The notes: generated from the sequence alone by a model not told the origin. 64,000 nt of DNA from Numidum massiliense (GCF_001375555.1 NZ_CTDZ01000009.1:2721758-2785757); one strand, 5' to 3'; positions 7,213 to 17,060 are shown, numbered from the stretch's first letter. Program-made: numbers and translations.

Positions 7213-8532
7213 TCAATATTCCCCCTTGTAGGCAGACATCGCCTGTGCAAGTGTCATCTCTCGCACCTCAAAGTCATTAGACGTTTCCATTATTACATCA
7301 GTTACTTCCATCATTCTCTGGTATACGCCGTCAAGTGCATCTAATAACCTCGACAATTTTTCTTGATCGTAACAACGGTATTTGCCCCTCTTAAAGCGCT
7401 CTGTCCTCAACGATTCAACCGCACCAATTCTCGGATCGCTATTCTTTATATCTTCCGACTCCATTGGCAATTGCTCAATATCTGTTTCTGCTCGATCGAT
7501 GACTGACTTAATGCTCTTGTGAAGATCTTCTTCCATTTGTCCTAGTAAATCCATCGCTCGACGGAAATATGGAGCAATCTCATGTTTAAGGACATTGGCA
7601 AAATGTTGATAACGTTCCTTGTCAAACTTTATTGGTTTTGTTCCATCGCTACCAGCAGCAAAATCAATTGGGGTAATGCTATAAACATCCCATAACCGGC
7701 CGTCAACACCGCGAAATCCCCCAGTAGAATGTTGTTCAATTGGCCCAGCATGCTTTCGATTCCGTATTCCATGTAGATGGTCCTCTAACCACTTCTCTTT
7801 CATAAAAGGATTTGCTTTTATGGATCCTTTTGAGTCCACATGGTAGGTGTTAAACGGCAGTCTTCCAGTAGTCCTAAACATTAAAGCGTACTGGAAAGCC
7901 CGTTCATTACGCGCAATTTCTTTATCAAAAATGAACATATTAATATTATCGTATGTTTTTCCATCCATCTTCTTAGAGTACTTCCTGTCGATTGCCGTCG
8001 GATTAAACGCATACACTTCGACATCCGGATGTACAATTCCTATCTGTATAGCGAGCTTTCCCGACATTGAATGCCCAGTTACAGTGATTTCTGCTTTAGG
8101 ATACTTTCGTTTGACTTCCTCGACGTAATCAAGTGCCTGTTGGCTGTAGTCGACTGTTCGAATGCCCTGACGACCAATAGTTTGCTGCGCATCTTCAACA
8201 TCACTAAAATCTGTTCCCGGAAAGGTGATAACGATCTGATCTGGATTGTCTGGACTACCCTTAGTAATCGCATTCATGTGAAAGCCTGTTTCTTTTTCAA
8301 TGGCACCACCGCGATAGTTCTCTATTGTGACTTTTTCCTTGGAGTACTGGGGGACTCCCTCGACAAACTGAATTGTCTTATCGTTTAGCCATTTATGATA
8401 TTCCTCCTCCATTGCTCGATAAAGATCTTCTTCATAAAATTCGTTTCCAACCCGGTTAACCCTTTTTTCTGCAAAATAACTAATATCCATGGCAATGAGC
8501 TGGTAGTCAGCTTGTGTAAAGCGTTTAGTCAC
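7213..8532 (-). CDS. Lipase-like alpha/beta hydrolase, candidate T7SS effector with C-terminal targeting domain
   Basis: A 439-residue protein with a GTG start after GAGGTGG. Residues 1-240 form a Lipase_3/DUF2974-like fold: oxyanion-loop IVITFPGTDFS at about 100-110 and a nucleophile elbow ITVTGHSMSGKL with Ser155. The elbow reads G-H-S-M-S-G, so the usual second Gly of GxSxG is Ser. A DKE and a HVDSKGSI later may supply Asp and His. Residues about 300-439 are helical, without enzyme motifs (YFRRAMDLLGQMEEDLHKSI; LDALDGVYQRMMEVTDVIME), and end YKGEY. There is no signal peptide. Lipase first and helical part last is the TslA arrangement known from S. aureus, where the C-terminal LXG-like part directs T7 secretion. 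A complete T7SSb is 43 kb away. An ordinary intracellular lipase is the alternative. Confidence 0.8.
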   Translation of the reverse strand: MTKRFTQADYQLIAMDISYFAEKRVNRVGNEFYEEDLYRAMEEEYHKWLNDKTIQFVEGVPQYSKEKVTIENYRGGAIEKETGFHMNAITKGSPDNPDQIVITFPGTDFSDVEDAQQTIGRQGIRTVDYSQQALDYVEEVKRKYPKAEITVTGHSMSGKLAIQIGIVHPDVEVYAFNPTAIDRKYSKKMDGKTYDNINMFIFDKEIARNERAFQYALMFRTTGRLPFNTYHVDSKGSIKANPFMKEKWLEDHLHGIRNRKHAGPIEQHSTGGFRGVDGRLWDVYSITPIDFAAGSDGTKPIKFDKERYQHFANVLKHEIAPYFRRAMDLLGQMEEDLHKSIKSVIDRAETDIEQLPMESEDIKNSDPRIGAVESLRTERFKRGKYRCYDQEKLSRLLDALDGVYQRMMEVTDVIMETSNDFEVREMTLAQAMSAYKGEY

Positions 8533-8544
8533 TTTTTATCCACC

Positions 8545-9303
8545 TCACTCTATCTCCAAGTAAGTAAACAGACCTTCTTTTGCCACACCATTATTTGGAT
8601 CACGAACTCCTAGTTGCACATGATAATTTGATTTTGGGAGCATTGTTATTAGTTGCTTCTTAATTTCACTAGCCTGTTGATCATCAATCCCTTCCTTCCT
8701 ACCTACAATATCCATTTCTGTATCCAATCGACTGATTTTATCTTTGTTGTCCTTAATATATTTCCTTAGCTTATCAAATGACTCATCGCTATCTCGAAGA
8801 GCATCTTTCAGATCACTGCTAATCTCAGTATCTAATCCAACACTAGTCTGGAAATACTTGACCTTTGTGTTTTCCGGCCGGAGCGGGTCGATTATTCCCA
8901 GACCTTCTAAATAATCAATCACCGGTTTAAATTCATCGTACCTTTCCTCCAAATACAACTCATTAAAGATTTTAACAGCTATGTATTCCTGATGCTCTTT
9001 AATAGCTAGCGTTTCCGGATCACCGTTTAGTGCCATGGATAAATACGGATGACCATAGTATTTGATATAAATGCTAAAAAACTTCTCTCCCCTAGGCAAC
9101 GTAAAAGGGTCACCTATTTCTACAATGTCTAGCTTATCCGGGTCAAGCTTATATCGCTTGACATAATGTCGCACACGTTCTTCAATCTTCTCCCGATTAA
9201 GTTCCACAAAGTTCTTCTCCCTATACGCATTGACCATTGTTATTGTCCCCCCAATGACGATGATGGCAATGATGACGATCATTACTTGTTTCGACTTCGA
9301 CAA
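8545..9303 (-). CDS. Single-pass membrane protein upstream of the lipase, putative immunity protein
   Basis: A 252-residue protein with a TTG start 8 bases after GGAGGGGAGG. It has one N-terminal membrane segment (VMIVIIAIIVIGGTITMV, about residues 7-24) and then a soluble extracytoplasmic part rich in charged helices. The C-terminus has the block LPKSNYHVQLGVRDPNNG and KEGLFTYLEIE. It may belong to the DUF4030 group, but I am unsure. It ends 12 bases before the lipase start, and a truncated paralogue lies downstream of the module at 6544-6668. A membrane-anchored protein facing outward beside a secreted lipase fits an immunity role, as the lipoprotein TilA has for TslA. This is inference. 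Confidence 0.82.
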   Translation of the reverse strand: MSKSKQVMIVIIAIIVIGGTITMVNAYREKNFVELNREKIEERVRHYVKRYKLDPDKLDIVEIGDPFTLPRGEKFFSIYIKYYGHPYLSMALNGDPETLAIKEHQEYIAVKIFNELYLEERYDEFKPVIDYLEGLGIIDPLRPENTKVKYFQTSVGLDTEISSDLKDALRDSDESFDKLRKYIKDNKDKISRLDTEMDIVGRKEGIDDQQASEIKKQLITMLPKSNYHVQLGVRDPNNGVAKEGLFTYLEIE

Positions 9304-9493
9304 GTGTGCGACCTCCCCTCCACGTGGACGAATGCGCTAACATTTTGTGTGAGTGTACGCCTTTTGAGACGTTAGGTACGTCAATAGCTCTTTTGCCTCG
9401 ACTAGTCGTTATCCGTTCCTATCCTCTTGGCCAATATTATAAATTATTCACCATATCAATGCAACATATCTGTCATACATTTTTGAAAAATAA

Positions 9494-9512
9494 CCCCTCC
9501 ATTTCGGAGGGG
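9494..9512 (-). terminator. Intrinsic terminator after the 9518-9916 gene
   Basis: CCCCTCC-GAAAT-GGAGGGG on the minus strand followed by ttattttt, 5 bases beyond the stop of the small membrane protein gene. It separates that gene from the lipase module. Confidence 0.8.
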
Positions 9513-9517
9513 TACAA

Positions 9518-9916
9518 TCATTGTTTTTTCAGCACTCCGCCCATCACGCCGATTTGGCTGATTGCTTTTGCTACAGACATGCTGTCCGTAGTAGGGTCGC
9601 CATAAAAGCTATTCAAGGCTTCTATAAAGTAGAGGGCGCCGGCTTGAACGGAGTAACCATCTCTTTTCCAAGCCGATATAATCTTGTCGACCACATATTC
9701 TTTCTGATCGTCCGTCATGTACGCCCAATCCTTGCCGTAGGTACTGCCTGGGCTCTTTGTCCATAGTTCTTCTTCCTCATCATAAGTGCTTTCGCTCTCA
9801 TAGGAATCATTAAAGAAGATAGCGTATATTGCAGCGCCGATCAAAACGACGATAGAAATAGCTAAAAAGCCACCAACAACGTAAACGTCTTTTGACCTGT
9901 TTTTTTTATCCATTTT
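9518..9916 (-). CDS. Small single-pass membrane protein, unknown function
   Basis: About 132 residues from the ATG at 9916, which follows GGAGG. A basic N-terminus (MDKKNRSKD) is followed by one membrane helix (VGGFLAISIVVLIGAAIYAIFF). An acidic linker (YESESTYDEEEELW) leads to a soluble domain with KDWAYMTDDQKEYVVDKIIS and FYGDPTTDSMSVAKAISQIG. It has its own terminator and stands alone. It might be another membrane-anchored immunity-type protein given its neighbours, but nothing in the sequence proves it. Confidence 0.78.
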   Translation of the reverse strand, partial: KMDKKNRSKDVYVVGGFLAISIVVLIGAAIYAIFFNDSYESESTYDEEEELWTKSPGSTYGKDWAYMTDDQKEYVVDKIISAWKRDGYSVQAGALYFIEALNSFYGDPTTDSMSVAKAISQIGVMGGVLKKQ

Positions 9917-10179
9917 AGTTCCTCCGTTCATTTAATCCCCTCCGAATAGAGAGGATTTATTATCATCTAAAACTTCAATATGCTATCGTACAGAAAAAAC
10001 ATGACGATTGAATCTGTGCGTTCGGTGCCGGGTGGTCAGTCTTGGTTAGACGTCCCATTCGGGGCGTTTTGTTGGTCGGCGGCACTACGACAGGCTTTGA
10101 AGTGCCCTATCGCGAAACGTCTGGGTCATGCGGCGTAGCATGAGTATGAAAGAAAACCGTCGCACTTACTCTTGCGTGT

Positions 10180-13100
10180 TCACCCCACCGTCGCCTGTAC
10201 CCTTGCCGGCTCGATTCTCATCTCGTCCAACTGCCGCCACAGCGAGGCCATCGCGGCGTCCGGATCGCGGTAAAACGCCGATCCGCGCACGCGCCAAAAA
10301 GTCCATCCGGCCCGTTCCAACACATACTGGCGCTCATTGTCTTCCGCCCACCGTTCGATGCCGTGCCAGCGGTCGCCGTCGCACTCCACCGCCAGCCGGT
10401 TGTGCAGTCCTTCCACGACCATGTCGATGCGGTACTTACCGACTTTGAGCTGGGGCGTCACGTGGTAGCCGCGGGCGATGATGCGGCGCGCCACTTCTTT
10501 TTCAAAGGGCGATTCCAGCATGACGGCGACGTCTTCGTACGCTTCCAGTGAGCGGGTCGGATGCTGACAGTAGTTGAGCAGCCGGTAGCGCATGTCTTTT
10601 GGGTTCAAATCGTCCAGCGTCACTGAGTGATACAGGCTCATTTGGTTACGTGCGCGGCTAGCGGCGACGTTGAACCGTTGGCGTGACTTGACGTCAGTCA
10701 TAGCGCGAAACCTCCGGTTGTCGGCGACGACGAGGGACATGAATATGATGTCGCGCTCGTCCCCTTGGAAGGCGTAGGCGTCGCCACAAATGATGTGGCG
10801 CTTCACCATTTCCGCTTCGCCGATCGCCTCGCGCACTTTTTCCTCGATTACTTTCGCCTGGTCGTTGCCTTGCAAGGAAATAATGCCCATCGACTGACCG
10901 TCGTAACGGCTATCGGCAATCATCGCCTCTATGTCGGCAGCGATCGCTTCCGCTTCGACGACGTTGATCGTCTTTCCTTGCTCACAGTAGCCGGGCACGC
11001 GCTTAGCGACAACGGGGTTATCGACCCGTTCGGCGGCGTTCGGCAAGCGCAACGGGATCATGCTGCCGTCGTAGCACAAGTCGTTGGAGAACTGGATAAT
11101 CTCCGGCACGGAGCGGAAGTGCTCTTTCAACATGAGACGCGCGTTTTTCGGAAAAATTTGATCGGATAGCTCGAACAGCGACGTTTTCATGTCCAAAATG
11201 TCGCGGCGCGGGATATTTTGCAGGAAGCGCCGGTTCAATTCGTTCACTTCCTCCTGATTGACACCGACAGCGTACGGGCTAATTTGTTCGTCGTCGCCGA
11301 CGATGACCGCTTTTTCCGCCCGCATCAGCACGAGTAAGGAAAAAATGTCGCACTGACTGCTTTCGTCGACGATGACGACGTCGAACTTTTTGCCGTCGAC
11401 AGCAAAGTTTTCGATGACGCGGTTGATCGGCATAATCCACACGGGGATCGCCGTTTGTGCCCCGGCCATTTCGCGGCGCGCCTGCTTGCGGTACTTGTCG
11501 GCATAGCGGCCGATCCCTTTCCCGATCCGTTTGATTTTTTGCTTCCACGCTTGCAGCGACCGTTTTTCGCCTTCGGATATTTGTTCGATTTGCTGTTTCC
11601 ACGTTAAGTCAGCCACAATCTGCTCGACGAGTTCTTGCTCTCGTTTACGCAATTCGACAATGCGCTGTTGAATCTTTTCCGGCCGGTAGCGGTCGAGCTG
11701 CGCCATCCACGTCGCCAGCTGTTTGTATTGCCACGCCTCAGTGTAGTCGACGGGAAATGCCCACGCTTCGCCGAGGGACTGCCGCACATCTTCCTCTAAC
11801 AGTGGCGCGGTTTCACTTAACTTTTCCAGTAGGTCAAAAAAGCGCTGCACATCTCGCTGCGTTGCCGTCTGTTCCGCCAACGTCTCGTGTAGCTTGTTCC
11901 ACGTGGCGACGCTGCGTTCTTTATAGGCGTGCGAAAACTTTTGCCACAGTGGGTGTGCATGGTCTTGTTGGCTTGCGAGCTGTAAGCGGTCGAACGTCTC
12001 TTGGCTCGCTTCGCGCAAGGCGGTGAAGCGCAAGTCGTCACCTAACGCCGTTACGGCACGCTGCAGCTGTTCCAGATCGCCTAGTCGATGCCACTTGAAG
12101 CTGCCTGGTAAGTTAAGGTTGCTGCCGCTCGCCAATGTTCGTAACTCCTCGATCGACGCAGCTAAAGCGAGTGTCGTGTCGATGTCTTGAAGCATTTGCT
12201 GTATGCGCACGAGAAGGCGCGGTTCGTCGGCACGGAATGTTGGCCCCTCTACGTCGGCCACGAACTTGTGCCAGACAGTAAGTAGCGTCTCCGTCTCTTC
12301 CCGCATCAACACATCGTTTAGCGCCGCGTTCACTTCCTCAGCGTTTTGGAACGGCTGGCCATTGACGATCGGCGCATCCTTCAAGTACTTGATTTTTCGC
12401 CCTTTAAACAGCCAAAACATCGCCCCCGGCTTGTCTGCGCGGTACTGTTCTCGCAACTGGGTTAAGTGCGTTTTCAGTTCATACCGCGGTCGATCCGGCA
12501 AGTCAATGCTGTACTGGACTGTCTCCCGCTCATAAGCGTGAATGCGGGTTAGGCGCTCTTCGATGTCTGCCTTGAACAGGCGCCACTTCTCCGCATAATC
12601 TCCGCCGGCGAGCATGTCTTCGACGACATACTGTAAAAAAAGAGCTCTCCCACACAGTCCGCTGGAGGGTAATGTGCGCCAACCGTTCCGTCGCCTCGCG
12701 GCAAAACGGTTCCTCGCGCGGCAACTTATACGATTGGATGAGATCCTACGTTTGTTTCACCCGTTCGCTTAGTGTCTCAAAATCGTTCACCCATTCGTTA
12801 AACTGCTCTACCGTCAACAAGTCGTCGGCTTGGGGCAACGTCGCTTCGCGCAAAAAAACGTCCGCTGGCTGTAACGCGTCGCGCAGCGCCCACAATTCCT
12901 TCATCTCCTGTGCGGCAAGTGGAAACGGGGCGTTCAATTCGACCTCATCGCGCAGCCAGGAATGGTCGACGCTCGCGTTCCGCAAAATGTGTGCCGCTTC
13001 GAGTGGTTTAAGCGTTTGGTTGTACCAGCGGCAGGAGTCGTTTTCTTTCTCCGCCCACTCTTTCAGCAACGTTTTTTGCTCTTGGATGTCGCGGCGTGCG

Positions 13101-14566
13101 TCGTGTAGCTCGTTACGGTCGCGTGCGATGTAAGTCGCAAGCCGCTCCGTATCGAGCGTACCCATTTTTTCCGAGATTTGATTAATCGCTCCTTCGATTT
13201 GCTTGATCGACTGTCCGTCGCCACCTAAATAGGACACGCAGAGGGCGCGAATGTTCTCTGGAATTTTGTCGGCGAGCACCGCTAGCGCCTTCTCCGTCTG
13301 ACTTGTCACGAGGACGCGTTTGCCGTGTGCCAAAAAGTTGGCGATTAAGTTCGCGATCGTGTGGCTTTTGCCCGTCCCCGGCGGCCCTTGTACGGTGACG
13401 CCGATACTGCCCGACACGCGGCGCACGATGTCGCGCTGCTCCTCGTTGGCTGGAAGCGGAAAATAGACGTCCTCGGCGACGCTTTTCCACGCGTGTTGGT
13501 CCTCGGGGGACAAGGTGGTAACCCTTTCATCCTCGCTGAGAAGCACTTTGATCGTCTTCGAAGCGTCAATGTCCCCGCTTTTGATCAATTCCACGGTACG
13601 GTTTAAGTCTTCCCGCAACAATTGCAGTCCACGGCGACGCATGAACAGCACCGACTCGTTGTAAATGATCGGAACCGTCTGCACAGGGAGTTTTGCATCG
13701 ATCGTTTCCTTGTATTGCCCGTCGGCGTGCATCGACTGCACAAACGCTTTATAAAAAGCGCTTGCACTCTCTTGGTCTAGCGGGTCTAATCCCCTGTCCT
13801 CCTCATATTGACGCTTCAACGCCTCCATGTGATCTAATTTTAGCTCGTGAATGCCTGTCAGCATGTCTGTTTCGACAAGCGTGCCCTTTTGCGTCGGGAT
13901 CACGTAAAACACACCTTTTTCCGGGTCGAACCTTAAATCACACGGCGTGACGAGCACGGGGCGGTACACGTCTTCGGGGGCGTGGGACAGCGTGAGCAAC
14001 CCGTGGCCAAAGGCGAGCTCGAGCAACTCCCCTTCGCGTTCAAACCGCTGGTACATATTAAACAGTTGCCCGTACAACCTCTGCACGCTTTGTTTATGCT
14101 TCGTCTCCTTGGCCCAGGCGCGCCACTCTTGCAGCCACTGTTTCGCCACCTGTACCCGCTTCGGGTCATCGCCAAAGTAGACGGTGACGACTTCCTTTTC
14201 ACCGTTTGCCGCTCGAGTAACGCTTTGCACGAGCTTTTCTTTTTTAAATTGGGGCGAGGCGCTCGGATCGCGAAAGCTGTCGTCTTTGAGCCAGGTGCGG
14301 ATGAGCGGGCTCGGTTGTGGCGGCGGATCGATTTTTTGCTTATGTACTTCGAGCCAAGCATCCCCGCGATCCCCCTCGCCAAACAAATAGCACCCCGTCC
14401 CAAACGGAAAATCTACCGTCGCCCAGTGCTTTTCATACGATTTATAGTCTCGGATCGGCGGGGATTTCATTTCATGTAGGGCGGACAAGTATGCAAACAG
14501 TTGTTCCGTCTTGCTTCTTAGGTCTTGCACGTCTTTCACCTCAATGTTCTTCTTACCAACGAACAT
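10180..14566 (-). pseudogene. Broken SF1 (Upf1-like) helicase with C-terminal PD-(D/E)XK nuclease
   Basis: One gene of about 1,460 codons is cut by a TAG at 12746-12748 and a frameshift in a 7-A run at 12635-12641. Between the two, the frame still reads LPREEPFCREATERLAHI. The N-terminal part has Walker A in VQGPPGTGKSHTIANLI and motif Ia (VTSQTEKALAVLADKI). After the break come motif II VVIVDESSQCDIF, motif III GDDEQISPYAVG, FRSVPEII, the GDAYAFQGDERDII block and motif VI NVAASRARNQM. The last 110 residues are a DUF559/Vsr-like nuclease (YRIDMVVEG, LAVECDGDRWHG, GWTFWRVRGSAFYRDP). It would unwind and cut nucleic acid, and proteins of this build are often found among phage-defence genes. Both halves are free of other stops, so the damage is recent or partly sequencing error. 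Confidence 0.88.
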
Positions 14567-14726
14567 TTTACCACACTCTTATGTCCACATCGGTCAGCAA
14601 ACATATATTCGGATAAGTATGTAGTTGCGGTTTTGGTGAGAAAAATAGGCTAAATCTGCTTATATAATCATATACGCATTTGGGGCGTTATCATAGATGC
14701 CGTTAATGCTACTTCCCAATTACTAG
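14567..14726. other. Spacer upstream of the helicase relic
   Basis: Contains the start region of the helicase gene on the minus strand and no further gene. Nothing else recognised. Confidence 0.4.
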
Positions 14727-14978
14727 ATGTATCGAATTGTTACACACTACGGTGGGAAGTCGATTCCGTGTGCAACAACTTCAGGGGGGTTGCGGCGTGT
14801 TCTAGAGGAGATTGGCGTATATGGACAATTTCTCTTATTGGGTTTTAGTAGAAATGAAATAACCGAACCTTTGAGCATGCCTATCAAAGTTCAACTGGTA
14901 ATAAATGGGTTAATAAAGGATCACTATATGTCTCCAAAGTTTATTTACCCCAGTGTTGAAATAGAAAAAACAAGCTAA
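14727..14978 (+). pseudogene. Relic of an unknown small gene, 3' end
   Basis: An open frame of 83 codons has an in-frame stop just before the ATG and no ribosome binding site. Its part from NEITEPLSMPI to MSPKF resembles a second damaged copy around 15,380-15,475 (EITKPRTNEVYQGS, then HHVSPKDY). Two diverged copies of the same piece suggest a gene family decaying here. The surroundings hold a SUKH immunity gene and a toxin tail, so these may be remains of immunity genes. No function can be assigned. Confidence 0.4.
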
Positions 14979-15051
14979 TTGTATCTAATGACAATACTAC
15001 TTACGCACCCCTTTCTATGCAAATACCGATGTAATGTGACCCCATTGATAA

Positions 15052-15375
15052 TCATATGGTGGTAAGCCTAACATTTATCCCGGCAAGAATACTCTCGAGG
15101 ATCGAAGCGTCGCCCACCTCTCCCTCGCCATTAACCGCTTCCACTTCTAAACCATCCACTCCGAACTCGCCGACACCTTCCGGCGTTCTCGTCCGATTGG
15201 TCGGATGGATCTTGTTAATTTCGGTTGAATGTCGGGATTTGGTGGTCGTAGACGAACTGCTGGATACGGGTCACAGCTTCTTCGTAAGGTTCGATCGGCT
15301 TGGTGGCAATCGGCAGCTGGTGCAGTTGGGGGAAAATGTCATCGATGTAGTGGGCTGCCTTCTCTTTGGGATGTC
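15052..15375 (-). pseudogene. Frame-shifted relic of an unknown gene
   Basis: On the minus strand one frame reads HPKEKAAHYIDDIFPQLHQL and QQFVYDHQIPTFNRN before a stop near 15,215. An overlapping frame then continues EINKIHPTNRTRTPEGVGE and GDASILESILAGINVRLTTI to a stop at 15,052. Both look like true protein sequence with codon use like the neighbours, so a single gene with a frameshift is likely. There is no start. I do not recognise the product. Confidence 0.5.
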
Positions 15376-15380
15376 AGTTG

Positions 15381-15475
15381 TGCGAAGGCGAAATAACCAA
15401 ACCTAGGACGAATGAAGTCTATCAAGGTTCGGTTAGTAAAAATAAGGAGCATCACGTATCTCCAAAAGATTATTG
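15381..15475 (+). pseudogene. Second relic copy related to 14,860-14,945
   Basis: The DNA shares gaaataacc, atcaa-gttc, a run of 'gtaa.aa' and tctccaaa in the same order as 14,864-14,945. The frame ends with a TGA at about 15,475. It is too short and diverged to function. Confidence 0.4.
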
Positions 15476-15529
15476 ATCCTCCGTGGCGATTAACCTGCAT
15501 AAACAAGCCAATATGGGTATTCCGCACCG

Positions 15530-15961
15530 TTAGTAATCTAAGAAACGATCTACCCCTATGTTTTCAACAAAAAGGGAATGTAAGTTCGGGGCAATCATTA
15601 CAGCATCATCAACATCTAGATTACCAAAATCCGTTATATAGAGGCCGAATCCTCTTGATCCATTTAGATACATCAATACGCCTCCGCCTTCATCATCGCC
15701 GATCGCTAAAGATTCCGGAATGAATTCTTGGATATTGTACGCCTTATTCATTTCAATACATCCTAACGGTCCCCAGATACGTATATACTTTTTATTATCA
15801 ACATTAATTTCCACCTCTGTAGCTTGACGAACAATATCAAAATAGTCCGTAGGGACAACTATTGAGGAAAACCTCTTCAAGTCCGCAATTTCCTTCCCCG
15901 TACAAGGAGGTTGTTTAGCATCCACACTAAATTTGCTGCTTAAGTCTGTGAATAAATTCAT
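15530..15961 (-). CDS. SMI1/KNR4 (SUKH) family immunity-type protein
   Basis: A 143-residue protein. It has the SUKH pattern: an early CTGKEIADLKRF helix, PTDYFDIVRQATEVEIN in place of the usual 'P.DY..L.....G', then IWGPLGCIEMN and the core AIGDDEGGGVLMYLNG. SUKH proteins neutralise polymorphic toxins in kin or neighbour competition, usually in the cytoplasm. Its ATG overlaps by one base (TAATG) the stop of a toxin-like frame of which only 31 codons remain upstream. So the immunity gene was left behind when its toxin was lost. It is expected to be soluble, with no signal peptide. Confidence 0.85.
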   Translation of the reverse strand: MNLFTDLSSKFSVDAKQPPCTGKEIADLKRFSSIVVPTDYFDIVRQATEVEINVDNKKYIRIWGPLGCIEMNKAYNIQEFIPESLAIGDDEGGGVLMYLNGSRGFGLYITDFGNLDVDDAVMIAPNLHSLFVENIGVDRFLDY

Positions 15962-16056
15962 TAAAAATCCAACCTTTCATATTTCACTCCTAGTTTATCG
16001 AGCATTTTATATTGCTGCTCTAATACCCTGGTTATACTATCACGTGAGAAACCGGC
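15961..16056 (-). pseudogene. C-terminal tail of a lost polymorphic toxin
   Basis: The minus strand carries an open frame AGFSRDSITRVLEQQYKMLD then KLGVKYERLDF with a TAA overlapping the immunity gene ATG. The tight overlap and the helical tail are typical of a toxin-immunity pair. Upstream of codon 1 the homology is replaced at about 16,056 by a plus-strand TPR gene whose own 5' end is missing. The same break therefore cut both genes. Confidence 0.65.
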
Positions 16057-16057
16057 C

Positions 16058-16948
16058 TTGAGTCAATGGGATCGTGCTAAGCGCTCATTGACGAATGCAT
16101 TGCGACTGTTTAAAGAAGAGGGTATCGATCCACAAACGAACTTAGAAGCGGAAGTGTATCACTTTTTGTCGCTTTGCGCGTTTTACGGCGATCAAGATTA
16201 TGAGCAAGCGATCGAGCAAGTCGATATAGCATTAGCCGCTTTCCAAGAAGGTGGCGATCTAGCACATTTACCGGGTCAAATGTTGTACGACAAGGCGAAT
16301 TACTTCTTCCACTTGGAACGCTATGCCCCGGCCTATAAATACGTTGCCGAGGCACAAAAAGCATGTGAGCAGACCGGTGACATAAGGATGCTTATTTTGT
16401 CATACAATTTAGAAGGCTTTGTTTTCAAAAGGCAACGTATGCATGACAGAGCTATTCGATGCTTTCGTAAAGCGATCCGGATGTCGGAAGCGTATCACCC
16501 AGATTGGCAGCTCGCGAGTATTTTATACTTAAACTTGGGTGACACATACTATCGCCAGCAAAAGTATGACAAAAGTTTGCATGCATACGACATCGTGAAT
16601 GAACTATGTCCGAGAACGAAAGATGATAACGTGCGTGCAACGTTGTACATCTCGTACGGGGAAGTGTTTTACAAACAGCAAGAGTACGAGAAGGCAGCAG
16701 AATACGTCAATCGTGCCACGAACTTTGCCAAGAAGATCCGCCTCACATCGGAGTATTTACAGTTGCTGATACTGAAAGCAAACATCGCCCTCGAAACGGA
16801 CAGCGCCGAAGTGGAAGAGCTTTGCCGCGAAGGGATCGACTTGGCGGATAAACGGATGTTGCCCGACAAAAAGAAGGAATTCCTCTTTATTATGGCAAAG
16901 TGGAAGGTCGCGAAGGTTACTGGTGCGCCTCTTATCGAAGTACAATAG
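16058..16948 (+). pseudogene. 5'-truncated TPR-repeat regulator (NprR/Rap-like)
   Basis: About 296 residues made of tetratricopeptide-type helix pairs (YEQAIEQVDIALAAF; HDRAIRCFRKAIRMSEAYHP; LYLNLGDTYYRQQKYDKSLH; EYEKAAEYVNRATNFAKKI). Cytoplasmic peptide-binding regulators of the RRNPP type have such arrays after an N-terminal HTH or phosphatase-like part. Here that N-terminal part is absent: the frame opens without a ribosome binding site, the first possible start is a TTG at 16058, and the break coincides with the end of the toxin relic. It probably gives no active regulator, although a stable TPR fragment could still be made. Confidence 0.7.
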
Positions 16949-16987
16949 TTACAGATAAAAGTAAATTGTTCTAAGCAAAATGTAGTA

Positions 16988-17060
16988 CATGGCCGATACT
17001 TGACTTAACAACATGATCCAACGCGCTGATCCACCAATTAGACAAATGCCATCGGCCATG
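16988..17060. repeat. Ten-base inverted repeat between convergent genes
   Basis: CATGGCCGAT at 16988-16997 and ATCGGCCATG at 17051-17060 can pair around a 53-base loop. It lies between the ends of the TPR relic and the GIY-YIG gene. There is no U-tract, so its role is open. Confidence 0.4.

Noticed and set aside
10128-10448. Plus-strand frames opposite the helicase gene
   Set aside because: They are high-GC shadows rich in Arg/Pro/Thr without start signals; the minus-strand helicase and nuclease motifs explain the region.
16058-16948. TPR gene as an intact coding sequence
   Set aside because: There is no ribosome binding site, no N-terminal HTH or phosphatase part, and its start coincides with the break of the neighbouring toxin relic.
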